From positions 1-8,385 of the forward strand of contig JAGAFM010000132.1 in the NCBI GenBank assembly GCA_017612655.1: DNA of 8,385 bases, read 5' to 3'. Numbering within the stretch: position 1 is the first letter of the stretch; each line of letters opens with the position of its first letter. Shown here piece by piece: positions 1 through 6,608 of this stretch. A model generated the notes under the pieces. The model searched no databases. It saw only the letters and a list, made by a program, of their open reading frames with translations, and was not told the DNA's origin. The position numbers were made by a program, and so were the translations under genes. This stretch comes from Clostridia bacterium. GTDB taxonomy: Bacteria > Bacillota > Clostridia > Oscillospirales > CAG-272.

Positions 1-481
1 GCAAGTCCTCTCCGAGAGCGAGCATGAACTCCTCCATATCCATCGGATATAACGTTTTCATGTCGACCTTGCCGACGGGGAACGAGTACCTGGCGCGGTT
101 GACCGCAACTCCGAGCAGACTGCCGAGCGCGATAACGTGGTATTCGGGCGCTTCCTCGCAGAAGTATTTGAGTGACGTCAGAGCGCGCTCGCAGAGCTGC
201 ACTTCGTCGAAAACGATAAGTGTGCGCTCACGAACGATGGTTTGCCTGCAGATGTGCGAAAGAACGGGGATCAGTGTTTTCGGGCTGATGTCCCCTTCAA
301 AGGTGTCGCTCAGCACGGGCGTGGTTTCGAAATTGAAATAAGCGACGTTTTCGTATTTTGTTCTTCCAAACTCCAAAACCGAGAAGGTCTTGCCAACCTG
401 TCTCGCGCCCTGCAGGATCAGCGGCTTGCGATATTTGCTGGTTCGCCATTCGTCCAGATACTGACTGATTTTTCGGTACAT
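1..481 (-). CDS. DUF4143-family AAA+ ATPase, N-terminal part (runs off left edge)
   Basis: This minus-strand gene starts at ATG 481-479 and stays open for 160 codons to the window edge; the C-terminal part is outside. Visible motifs are Walker A GARQVGKT (residues 25-32), Walker B LIVFDE (about 88-93) followed by VQ, and a sensor-1-like IALGSLLG (117-124). FPVGKVDMKTLYPMDMEEF (134-152) is the segment that in this family links the ATPase to the DUF4143 part. These motifs and their spacing are typical of the AAA/DUF4143 ATPases of Bacteria and Archaea, usually 380-450 residues, whose cellular role is not established. The start is supported by AAGAGG 8 nt upstream. It diverges from the lipoprotein operon. 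The same family appears again at 6609-7931, and the two align over the Walker region but are clearly different sequences. Family assignment is firm; function is unknown. Confidence 0.88.
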   Translation of the reverse strand, partial: MYRKISQYLDEWRTSKYRKPLILQGARQVGKTFSVLEFGRTKYENVAYFNFETTPVLSDTFEGDISPKTLIPVLSHICRQTIVRERTLIVFDEVQLCERALTSLKYFCEEAPEYHVIALGSLLGVAVNRARYSFPVGKVDMKTLYPMDMEEFMLALGEDL

Positions 482-489
482 AAGAATAA

Positions 490-495
490 CCTCTT
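490..495 (-). promoter_or_regulatory. Ribosome binding site of the left ATPase
   Basis: AAGAGG on the minus strand lies 8 nt before ATG 481 and fixes that start. Confidence 0.7.
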
Positions 496-581
496 TTCTT
501 AGATCGAGATCATTCCACCACTGTTTCGTGTAAAAAATCAACTGTTTTTCCGGAATTTATCACGTAATTTTACATGATTAT

Positions 582-609
582 TTGACGCAACTATGCGTAT
601 TATTACATT
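582..609 (+). promoter_or_regulatory. Candidate sigma-70-type promoter of the lipoprotein operon, with a small inverted repeat
   Basis: TTGACG (582-587) is followed after 16 nt by TACATT (604-609), a moderate match to -35/-10 consensus in an otherwise AT-rich stretch just before the GC-rich genes begin. An inverted repeat, ACGCA at 585-589 and TGCGT at 594-598 with a 4-nt gap, overlaps the -35 and spacer and could be an operator half-site pair. The rest of 482-710 holds no supportable gene. The in-frame extension of the lipoprotein back to 582 has no signal peptide or ribosome binding site. Confidence 0.4.
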
Positions 610-657
610 TATGCGCGGATCGGCGAGAAGACTCCGGCCGCGCCGTGAAACCGGAAG

Positions 658-698
658 AAAGGAGAAACCCGGGAGAAAACGGATCTCTCACCCCCGGG
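658..698 (+). promoter_or_regulatory. Leader with Shine-Dalgarno sequence followed by a GC-rich hairpin
   Basis: A strong AAAGGAG (658-664) lies 46 nt before the lipoprotein start at 711, too far for normal use, and no in-frame start codon lies at proper distance. Between them CCCGGG (668-673) can pair with CCCGGG (693-698), with an additional AGA/TCT pairing inside. Folding this hairpin would shorten the gap to about 15 nt. The pairing is seen in the sequence. Its role in bringing the ribosome to ATG 711, or in controlling translation, is inference. Confidence 0.4.
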
Positions 699-710
699 CC
701 GTCTGAACCC

Positions 711-2189
711 ATGCTTAAGAAGGCGTCTCTTGGCGCGCTCTGCGCCATCCTCTCTCTTGCCGCCCTTTCCTGCGGATCGCAGGAACCGGCTCGTCCGGAA
801 AACGGATCGGAGCCCGTCTCCGCTCCGGCCTCCGGTACGGAAGCGGAAACGGAGGTCTTCTCCTCCGACGTGAATCAGCTACCGGAGCCGGAACTCCCCG
901 ACATGGATTTCGGGGGAGCGGACTATCAGATCTATTCCGAATGGGTCTACAGCAGTAGCAGTCTGTTCCCCGCCGACCTTTTCATCGCCGCAGAAGCCCT
1001 GAACGGGGAAATCGTCAACGACGCCGTCTTCAACCGGAACCTGAAGGTCAGGGAACGGTTCAACACCACGGTGAAAAAGGTGGACGCGTCGATGTCCGCG
1101 GCCTCCCTGATCCTGGCGGGAGAACCGCTGGATCTGGTCATGAGCGACGGCGTGGAGCTCGGCTACGCGGTTTCCTCCGGCGCGTATCAGAATTTCATCG
1201 ATACCCCCTACATCAATTTCGACCGCGAGTACTGGTATCCGCAGTTCGTCGAGGGAACGCACGTGGACGGCAGGGTGTTCTTCATGCCCAGCGAAATCTG
1301 TCTCGATCCCGTGATCAACACCGCGATCTTTTACTTCAACAAGCGCCTCTTTTCGGAGCACGATCTGGATAATCCCTATGACCTCGTGGACTCCGGTACC
1401 TGGACGGTCGACGAGTATCTCAATCTCGTCAAAACGGTTCACGGGGATCTCAACGGGGACGGAATCATGGACGCGGAGGATCTGTACGGAACCCTGGTCA
1501 AGACGGAGTTCCGGTTCGGGGCCTATCTCCAGCTCTACTTCGGCTGCGGAAAAACCTTCACGAAAGCCGACCCGGACGAAGGCAGGATCATTGTCACGGA
1601 CGGGGAATTCTGCCAGGGCCTCATCGACAAGATCTTCGACGTGTTCAAGGACAAGACGGTGACGAAGGAATGGGACGGCTACGAATACACGGAGTACCGG
1701 AGAATGTTTGCGGAGGGACACGCTCTCTTCTGCATGGATGAAATCGGCGCGATGGACAACTACCGCGAAATGGAAGATGACTTCGGCGTCCTTCCGATCC
1801 CGAAATACGACGTCGAACAGCAGGGGTATTTCCACCGCGTCTGGCCGGGCGTCGGCATGTTTGCCATCCCCGCCTCCGCCCCGGATCTGGACAAAACCGG
1901 CATCGTCGCGGAATACATGGCCTGGATCTCCCACAACACGATCCTTCCCGCCTATTACGAGATTACGATCCAGCAGAAGCGGACCCGGGACCCCAGGGAC
2001 ATCGACATGCTGGAAGTCATCCGCAAAACGCTCGTGTTCGATTTCGCGGACATTTACGACACGCACCTGACGAACTGGTTCTGGGATTCGTACTCCTATC
2101 ATTCCTACGCGCTCCGGGTGGGCGCCTCCTGGAAATATCTCACGAAGCGGAATCAGAAATTCGTCAAAATGGTCCGCGGGCTTGACTGA
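711..2189 (+). CDS. Extracellular solute-binding lipoprotein (ABC transporter type), first tandem copy
   Basis: A 492-residue predicted lipoprotein. MLKK, a hydrophobic stretch and LAALSC give a type II signal peptide with lipidated Cys21, followed by a Ser/Pro/Glu-rich linker (about 22-62). The mature part has the length and pattern of extracellular solute-binding proteins that present sugars to ABC importers on the outer face of the membrane. DLNGDGIMDAED (246-257), with acidic residues at alternating positions, is an EF-hand/dockerin-like calcium loop seen in many Gram-positive sugar-binding proteins. ATG 711 is chosen because it aligns residue for residue with the start of the next gene, although no close ribosome binding site is present. 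The paralogue at 2235 is about two thirds identical by eye, most strongly from about residue 380 to the end. No permease or ABC ATPase is adjacent. The ligand is unknown; the GH2 neighbour suggests an oligosaccharide. Confidence 0.85.
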   Translation: MLKKASLGALCAILSLAALSCGSQEPARPENGSEPVSAPASGTEAETEVFSSDVNQLPEPELPDMDFGGADYQIYSEWVYSSSSLFPADLFIAAEALNGEIVNDAVFNRNLKVRERFNTTVKKVDASMSAASLILAGEPLDLVMSDGVELGYAVSSGAYQNFIDTPYINFDREYWYPQFVEGTHVDGRVFFMPSEICLDPVINTAIFYFNKRLFSEHDLDNPYDLVDSGTWTVDEYLNLVKTVHGDLNGDGIMDAEDLYGTLVKTEFRFGAYLQLYFGCGKTFTKADPDEGRIIVTDGEFCQGLIDKIFDVFKDKTVTKEWDGYEYTEYRRMFAEGHALFCMDEIGAMDNYREMEDDFGVLPIPKYDVEQQGYFHRVWPGVGMFAIPASAPDLDKTGIVAEYMAWISHNTILPAYYEITIQQKRTRDPRDIDMLEVIRKTLVFDFADIYDTHLTNWFWDSYSYHSYALRVGASWKYLTKRNQKFVKMVRGLD

Positions 2190-2221
2190 GAAAACTGCTG
2201 CGCGGACGGATTCCGTGCGGG

Positions 2222-2227
2222 AAGGAG
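2222..2227 (+). promoter_or_regulatory. Ribosome binding site of the second lipoprotein
   Basis: AAGGAG stands 7 nt before ATG 2235 and favours that start over the next ATG at 2238. It is the clearest site in the operon. Confidence 0.8.
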
Positions 2228-2234
2228 AACAGAC

Positions 2235-3710
2235 ATGATGCGAAAAGCCGGAACCGCCGCGCTCTGCGCGTTTCTCTCCCTGGCCGCTCTCTCCTGCGGA
2301 TCCGGAGAACCGGGCCCCGCGGAAAGCGGGACGGATCCCGTCTCCGCACCGGTCTCCGGGACGGAAGCGGAAACGGAGCCCTCGTCTCTTGCGCTGAATC
2401 AGCTCCCGGAGCCGGAACTCCCGGCCGCGGATTACGGGGGAGCCGATTATTTGATCTATTCCGAAGTGCTCGACGAGGGTCTGTTCCCGGCGGACCTGTT
2501 CCTCGCTTCGGACGGTCTGACGGGAGAAATCGTCAACGACGCCGTCTTCAACCGGAATCTGAAGATTTCCGAAACATTCAACACCAAGGTTACCGTTCTG
2601 CACTCCGAGATGGCCTCATCCTCTCTGGTCCTGTCCGGAGAGCCTCTGGATCTGGTCATGAACGGCGGAGTAGCGCTGGGCTACGCGGTCTCGACCGGAG
2701 CGTATCTGAACTTTCTGGACACCCCGTACGTCGACCCGACTCAGGAGTACTGGTACCCGAATTTCGTCGAAGGGGCCATCGTGGACGACCGGGTTTATTT
2801 CTTGCCGAGCGAAGCCTGCCTCGATCCCCTGATCCACACCGAAATCCTGTACTTCAACAAACGCCTGATGCAGGACCATGACCTCGAGTATCCCTACGAT
2901 CTGGTCGAATCCGGCGACTGGACAATCGACGAATTCCTCCGGCTGGTGAAAACCGTTCACGGGGATCTCAACGGAGACGGGCTCATGGACGAACAGGACC
3001 TCTACGGGGCTCTTCTCAAAATCCAGTACTGCCAGGGAGCGTTTCTCGAACTCTATTTCGGCTGCGGCGGAACCTTTACGAAGCCGGACCCCGAAGAAGG
3101 GAGGGTTCTCGCCATGAACGGAGAGTTCTGCCAAAGCCTTCTGGACAAAATCTGCGACGTGTTCACCGACAAGGCCGTCGTTTACGAAGTGCAGAACTAT
3201 TACACCGACGACGATATGCGCCCTCTGTTCTCCGGAGGCCACGGCCTGATCTGCCAGGACACGATCGGAGGCATGGACTTCTACCGCGAAATGGAGGACG
3301 ACTTCGGGGTTCTTCCCTTCCCCAAATACGATTCCGAACAGCAGGAGTATTTCAACCGTGTGAATCCGTTCGTTGCCATGTTCGCCGTTCCCGCCTCCGC
3401 GCCGGATCTCGAAAAAACCGGAATGGTCGCGGAATACATGTCCTGGCTTTCCCACAACACGGTGCTCCCCGCCTACTACGAGATCACGCTCCAGCAGAAG
3501 CGGACCCGGGATCCGAGAGACGTCGACATGCTGGAAATCATCCGCAAAACGCTGGTGTTCGACTTCGCGGACATCTACGACACGCACGTTCCCTACTACT
3601 TCTGGGACTCCTACGTCTACCGGTCTTTTTCGCTCCGCGTCGGCGCTTCCTGGAAGTATCTCACGAAGCGAAATCAGAAGTTCGTCCGGATGATCCGCAG
3701 CCTGGACTGA
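2235..3710 (+). CDS. Extracellular solute-binding lipoprotein (ABC transporter type), second tandem copy
   Basis: A 491-residue paralogue of the preceding gene, separated from it by 45 nt and so very likely co-transcribed. It has the same signal peptide layout with lipidated Cys21, the same acidic linker ending in NQLPEPELP, and the same calcium-type loop DLNGDGLMDEQD (244-255). The last hundred residues are nearly identical to the first copy, including QQKRTRDPRD and KTLVFDFADIYDTH. Differences concentrate at about 76-90, 115-130, 160-185 and 315-345, regions that might shape ligand choice. The pair looks like a tandem duplication that has since diverged, perhaps with two related ligands or a high- and low-affinity pair. 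Like its partner it lacks a neighbouring permease. Family call is good; substrate is unknown. Confidence 0.86.
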   Translation: MMRKAGTAALCAFLSLAALSCGSGEPGPAESGTDPVSAPVSGTEAETEPSSLALNQLPEPELPAADYGGADYLIYSEVLDEGLFPADLFLASDGLTGEIVNDAVFNRNLKISETFNTKVTVLHSEMASSSLVLSGEPLDLVMNGGVALGYAVSTGAYLNFLDTPYVDPTQEYWYPNFVEGAIVDDRVYFLPSEACLDPLIHTEILYFNKRLMQDHDLEYPYDLVESGDWTIDEFLRLVKTVHGDLNGDGLMDEQDLYGALLKIQYCQGAFLELYFGCGGTFTKPDPEEGRVLAMNGEFCQSLLDKICDVFTDKAVVYEVQNYYTDDDMRPLFSGGHGLICQDTIGGMDFYREMEDDFGVLPFPKYDSEQQEYFNRVNPFVAMFAVPASAPDLEKTGMVAEYMSWLSHNTVLPAYYEITLQQKRTRDPRDVDMLEIIRKTLVFDFADIYDTHVPYYFWDSYVYRSFSLRVGASWKYLTKRNQKFVRMIRSLD

Positions 3711-3749
3711 AAAACGCGCAGAATGCTGAGAAAGGAAAAAGCGGCTCCT

Positions 3750-3771
3750 CCCGCCCTTCAAAAAGAGCGGG
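3750..3771 (+). terminator. Intergenic hairpin, weak terminator or processing site
   Basis: CCCGC (3750-3754) pairs with GCGGG (3767-3771), and inside it CTT pairs with AAG around a CAAA loop, with one mismatch. Only three T follow, so termination would be partial at most. It lies in the 82-nt gap between the second lipoprotein and the GH2 gene and could reduce GH2 expression or mark an mRNA cleavage point. An AAAGGA (3731-3736) lies upstream of it. Confidence 0.4.
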
Positions 3772-3792
3772 TTTCCGCCGCCAAGAAAACTT

Positions 3793-6171
3793 ATGAAGCT
3801 CAACGAAGAACAAATGGAACTGATCCGGGCGGTCGCGGAGGAACAGCTGACCGCCCAGTCTGCGTTTGACGCGGTTCACAGAGGAGGAGACTGGCGCACA
3901 AGAATTACGCCAGCCCGCGCGGAAGCTCTCCCGGATGGGGAGAGGGTCGATCTGTCCGGGGACTGGTCCGTCCTGCGCTGGCCTTTTTCGGAACGCGAGG
4001 AGGTTCTTGCGTCACCGTCGTTTCAGGATCTTTACTGGGAACGCATCCCGCAGCCCGGAAAGGTTTTCGCCCTGAATCCGAATATCGATCCGCGCACGAT
4101 CCCGAACTGGGACCGCACGGAAATGCTCCACGTCAGTCCGGAAGACGGCGCCATGCTTCGCAGAACGGTGACGGTTCCGTCCTGCTGGAAGGGAAAAGAG
4201 ATCTTTTTGAATCTGGATGCGGTGTATCCGGCCAGTCACGTCTGGGTGAACGGAACGCTGATTGCCGATCACAAAAGCGGACTGACGCAGATGTGCCGGA
4301 ACATAACGGATCTTGTCGACCCCGGAAAAGAGGCCGTGATCGCGGTACGCCTGTTCCGGACACACGAGCGGATCATGCTGGACATGCCCCGGCATTCCAG
4401 CGATTTTGCGGGACTGTCCCAGCCTGCGTTTCTGTTTGCCAAGGAACCGTGCCACATCGAAGACTATTACCTTCCCGCCCTGCTCTCCGACGATCTTTCC
4501 GCAGGAGAACTGTCGGGGTCGGTACGGATCCGCAACGGCAGTCCCTCAACCCGGAACGGGATCCTGACGATCCGGCTGACCGACCCGAAGGGATGCTTTG
4601 CGGGGCAGAAAAGCTTCCCGGTCGATCTTCCCGAGGGAGACACTGTCACCGTTCCCGTCTCCCTGTCAGTTGACGAACCGGCCCTCTGGAACGACGAGCA
4701 TCCGAATCTGTATTTCGTCAGGATGACCCTCTCGGTTCCCGGAATTCCGGAGGACGCCTATTCCTTTCGAACCGGATTCCGGCGCCTGTCTTTCCGGGAC
4801 GGAAAACCGTATCTGAACGGGAATCCCGTGAAATTCCGCGGAGTCAACCACCTGACGCACCATCCCCGGTCCGGTCTTTTCACCCCGCGCGAATGGCTTC
4901 GGAGAAATCTGGAGACGATGAAGCTTGCCAACGTCAACTGCATCCGAACGCATTTCATGGGCCCCCGCGATCTGACGGACCTCTGCGACGAAATGGGATT
5001 CTATCTGATTCAGGAACTCCCGATCGACTGGGGAACGAATTATATTCACAAGCCTGACTGGGTCGGGCCGGCCATGATGCGGATCGAAGCGGGAATCAGC
5101 CGCGACCGCAATCATCCCAGCGTCATGATCTGGGCGGTCGGGAACGAAAACATGCCGGAATCCGACGAAGCGGCACCCGACGGATGGATGCATCTGCATC
5201 TCTACGAACTGCTCGCGAAGCGGCTGGATCCGAACGGACTGACGATGTTTCCTCCTCCCGGACCGGGAGGTCCCATTGAGGGAATTCTGGAACTCAGGGT
5301 CGGAGAGATCGCGGACATGCATTACAGCTTCCGGACCGTGAAGCGGTTTCTTGAAGAAGGCGCTGCAGTCAATCCGTATTCCTGGACGCCCTCCTTTGAA
5401 CGAACGACACGGGAAGAGGCGCTCGAGCGCGGATGGACCGGTTCCTGGTTTTCTTCCGAGTACTGTTTGTTCAGCTGCTATCCGGACATACTCTTCACGC
5501 CCAACCGGTGCTCCGTAATCGACGACGAGAAACAGACGTATCCGCCCGATACGCCTCAGATCAAGGTTTTTTACGACAGGCTGAAACGCGAGTGGGGCTA
5601 TCTCCGTTCGGAAGAGACCTGCCTTGGCGGGGCCTATTTCCCTTGGATCTCAGGCGGTTCGAGCATCTCGCTCGGACATCCGTTTTCCTGGACGGTTCTT
5701 TCGGAGGACAACGACTGGGGCGTCATGACCCCGGAACTGCTTCCGAAACCGAACTACTGGGTCCTGCGGAACCTGTTCTCCCCGGTCTGGTTCCCGGATG
5801 AGATCCCGTGGTACGACGGGGAAACCAGTCTGACCCTTGAACTCTGGAACCAGTTCAACGATATCGATCTGTCCGAATGTACAATCCGCATCACGGAAGT
5901 GGGGGAAACGTCGCGCTGGAGAGATCTGGCGATCGAACTGGCGCCAGGGGCGCGCAAAGTCTTCTCGGTTCCGTTCTTCTACGACGGTACACGGAAAGCT
6001 TTGGAACAGGGGATCACCTGCACTTACCGCTTCTGGCTGATCGATCCGGACGGAATGGTCCGGACTGCGAAGGACGTGTGTATCGTCCCGGCAGGAAAGC
6101 CCCGGAGAGAGGAAGAGTGTCGTTTCCGCATCTCTCCGGAACCCGCTTATCTGAAAAACTCGATCAATTGA
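3793..6171 (+). CDS. Glycoside hydrolase family 2 protein, cytoplasmic
   Basis: A 792-residue enzyme of the beta-galactosidase/beta-glucuronidase superfamily, which cleaves terminal beta-linked sugars by a retaining mechanism. Domains in order are a short helical N-terminus (1-50), a jelly-roll sugar-binding domain (about 50-215, starting VDLSGDW and with HVWVNG at 149-154), an Ig-like sandwich (about 220-325), and a TIM barrel (about 330-655) containing NVNCIRTHF and DLCDEMGFYLIQE. A final beta-rich domain covers about 660-770. The acid/base is Glu452 in WAVGNEN; the probable nucleophile is Glu556 in SSEYC. No signal peptide is present, so it acts inside the cell, presumably on sugars captured by the lipoproteins. 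ATG 3793 is the only start in the frame after the upstream stop, but its ribosome binding site is weak (AAGAAAAC). The usual HYP motif after the barrel Arg is HFM here, and I cannot name the substrate. The stop codon lies inside an inverted repeat. Confidence 0.9.
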   Translation: MKLNEEQMELIRAVAEEQLTAQSAFDAVHRGGDWRTRITPARAEALPDGERVDLSGDWSVLRWPFSEREEVLASPSFQDLYWERIPQPGKVFALNPNIDPRTIPNWDRTEMLHVSPEDGAMLRRTVTVPSCWKGKEIFLNLDAVYPASHVWVNGTLIADHKSGLTQMCRNITDLVDPGKEAVIAVRLFRTHERIMLDMPRHSSDFAGLSQPAFLFAKEPCHIEDYYLPALLSDDLSAGELSGSVRIRNGSPSTRNGILTIRLTDPKGCFAGQKSFPVDLPEGDTVTVPVSLSVDEPALWNDEHPNLYFVRMTLSVPGIPEDAYSFRTGFRRLSFRDGKPYLNGNPVKFRGVNHLTHHPRSGLFTPREWLRRNLETMKLANVNCIRTHFMGPRDLTDLCDEMGFYLIQELPIDWGTNYIHKPDWVGPAMMRIEAGISRDRNHPSVMIWAVGNENMPESDEAAPDGWMHLHLYELLAKRLDPNGLTMFPPPGPGGPIEGILELRVGEIADMHYSFRTVKRFLEEGAAVNPYSWTPSFERTTREEALERGWTGSWFSSEYCLFSCYPDILFTPNRCSVIDDEKQTYPPDTPQIKVFYDRLKREWGYLRSEETCLGGAYFPWISGGSSISLGHPFSWTVLSEDNDWGVMTPELLPKPNYWVLRNLFSPVWFPDEIPWYDGETSLTLELWNQFNDIDLSECTIRITEVGETSRWRDLAIELAPGARKVFSVPFFYDGTRKALEQGITCTYRFWLIDPDGMVRTAKDVCIVPAGKPRREEECRFRISPEPAYLKNSIN

Positions 6172-6204
6172 CACTCTCCAGACTTCCGCCGTGGGGAGTG
6201 TCAA
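6168..6204. repeat. 12-bp inverted repeat overlapping the GH2 stop codon
   Basis: TTGACACTCTCC (6168-6179) is complementary to GGGGAGTGTCAA (6193-6204), with one T-G wobble and a 13-nt loop. The TGA stop of the GH2 gene (6169-6171) is part of the left arm. No T-tract follows on the plus strand, so it is not a classic intrinsic terminator, although it could protect or end the transcript. Read on the minus strand, the motif TTGACACTCCCCACGG resembles ends of tnpB-type insertion elements, so an insertion-element scar is the alternative. Confidence 0.6.
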
Positions 6205-6221
6205 GGAATCAATAAGTATGG

Positions 6222-6251
6222 GTCAACTACCCACCTGCCAAGGCAAGTGGG
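6222..6251 (-). repeat. 30-nt palindromic end sequence, copy A
   Basis: CCCAC, one mismatch, TGCC, AA, GGCA, one mismatch and GTGGG form an imperfect palindrome (6230-6251), flanked at 6222-6229 by GTCAACTA. Imperfect hairpins near a fixed cleavage motif are the hallmark of IS200/IS605 ends. A copy in inverted orientation, 27 of 30 positions identical, lies at 8217-8246. Confidence 0.75.
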
Positions 6252-6388
6252 CTTGTAACTCCCCGGTAGTACGAACGCCGTACAGCTCCTACCTTTCGCC
6301 TGTCTGATTTCTCAGACAATGGGGTTACATCACGGGGTGGTTGACAACACCCTTAGCATCTCAGATATGCTGGGATACTACTGTATCC
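6222..6388 (-). ncRNA. Structured RNA, probably the omegaRNA/right-end region of a tnpB-less IS200/IS605-type element
   Basis: Read on the minus strand, this 167-nt stretch folds almost completely. It has GGATAC/GTATCC with a 4-nt loop (6373-6388), AGCAT/ATGCT (6355-6371) and GGGTG/CACCC (6335-6352). A closing stem GTAAC-CCC/GGG-GTTAC (6255-6263 with 6321-6328, one bulge) encloses two hairpins: TGTCTGA/TCAGACA with a GAAA tetraloop (6301-6318), and a 9-bp stem with a 6-nt bulge (6265-6293). It ends in the imperfect palindrome at 6230-6251 followed by TAGTTGAC. The GNRA loop exists only on the minus strand. A structured scaffold ending in a palindromic transposon end is the layout of omegaRNAs that guide TnpB. 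No tnpB coding is recognisable upstream, so this would be an orphan. Further weak pairing (6398-6412) may extend it. The pairings are read directly; the omegaRNA name is inference. Confidence 0.5.
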
Positions 6389-6437
6389 GGTACTTGACTA
6401 TCTGTAAAATAGCTGATTCCCGTGCGCAATAACAAAA

Positions 6438-6460
6438 GGCAGCGTCCTTGCGGCACTGCC
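6438..6460 (-). terminator. Hairpin with T-rich tail on the minus strand
   Basis: GGCAG (6438-6442) pairs with CTGCC (6456-6460), with three further inner pairs after a mismatch. On the minus strand it is followed by TTTTGTT, the form of an intrinsic terminator. No minus-strand gene lies just upstream to need it, so it may belong to an older neighbour or be the other hairpin end of the insertion-element remnant beside it. The stretch 6461-6528 shows nothing else. Confidence 0.4.
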
Positions 6461-6528
6461 AATTACATATGTCGTGAATGATGCAATATTTGCAGATCTA
6501 ACCATCCAATTTGATGTAATAATCAATT

Positions 6529-6543
6529 ATTTGACAGTCAAAT
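6529..6543. promoter_or_regulatory. 15-bp palindrome, possible operator of the second ATPase
   Basis: ATTTGAC-A-GTCAAAT is a perfect 7-bp inverted repeat around one base, 14 nt upstream of the predicted -35. AATTTGATG occurs twice nearby (6508-6516 and 6541-6549). A perfect TTGACA (6531-6536) sits inside the palindrome but has only a poor -10 partner (GATGTT). An operator role is inference. Confidence 0.35.
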
Positions 6544-6557
6544 TTGATGCATTGATG

Positions 6558-6585
6558 TTGACTTTTTCGTTTTTTATGATACACT
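6558..6585 (+). promoter_or_regulatory. Promoter of the second ATPase gene
   Basis: TTGACT (6558-6563) is followed after 16 nt by TACACT (6580-6585) with a TG extension (6577-6578). This predicts a start near 6592 and a very short leader containing GGAGG (6596-6600), 8 nt before ATG 6609. Confidence 0.55.
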
Positions 6586-6608
6586 TGAGGCATTCGGAGG
6601 TGTGATGT

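Noticed and set aside
24..502. Plus-strand open frames at the left edge
   Set aside because: They lie opposite the Walker-motif ATPase on the minus strand and have no motifs of their own.
582..710. N-terminal extension of the first lipoprotein to ATG 582
   Set aside because: It would bury the lipoprotein signal peptide, has no ribosome binding site, and the start of the paralogue aligns with ATG 711.
879..2603. 574-residue open frame on the minus strand across both lipoprotein genes
   Set aside because: It is antisense to two convincing paralogues, is rich in Arg/Val/Glu/Asp in the pattern produced by high third-position GC, and has no recognisable domain.
2616..3803. 395-residue minus-strand open frame
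   Set aside because: Antisense shadow of the second lipoprotein; the resemblance to the first antisense frame only reflects the duplication of the sense genes.
5650..6204. 184-residue minus-strand open frame over the GH2 3' end
   Set aside because: Shadow of the GH2 coding sequence with no domain signal.
6438..6460. Hairpin as the left end of a complete IS605-type element together with the right end at 6222
   Set aside because: The segment between would be only about 200 nt, and no cleavage motif matching the right end is seen beside it, so a complete small element cannot be claimed.
6222..6460. Riboswitch or attenuator on the plus strand for the ATPase
   Set aside because: The ATPase promoter at 6558-6585 lies downstream of it, and the GNRA tetraloop and end orientation favour the minus strand.
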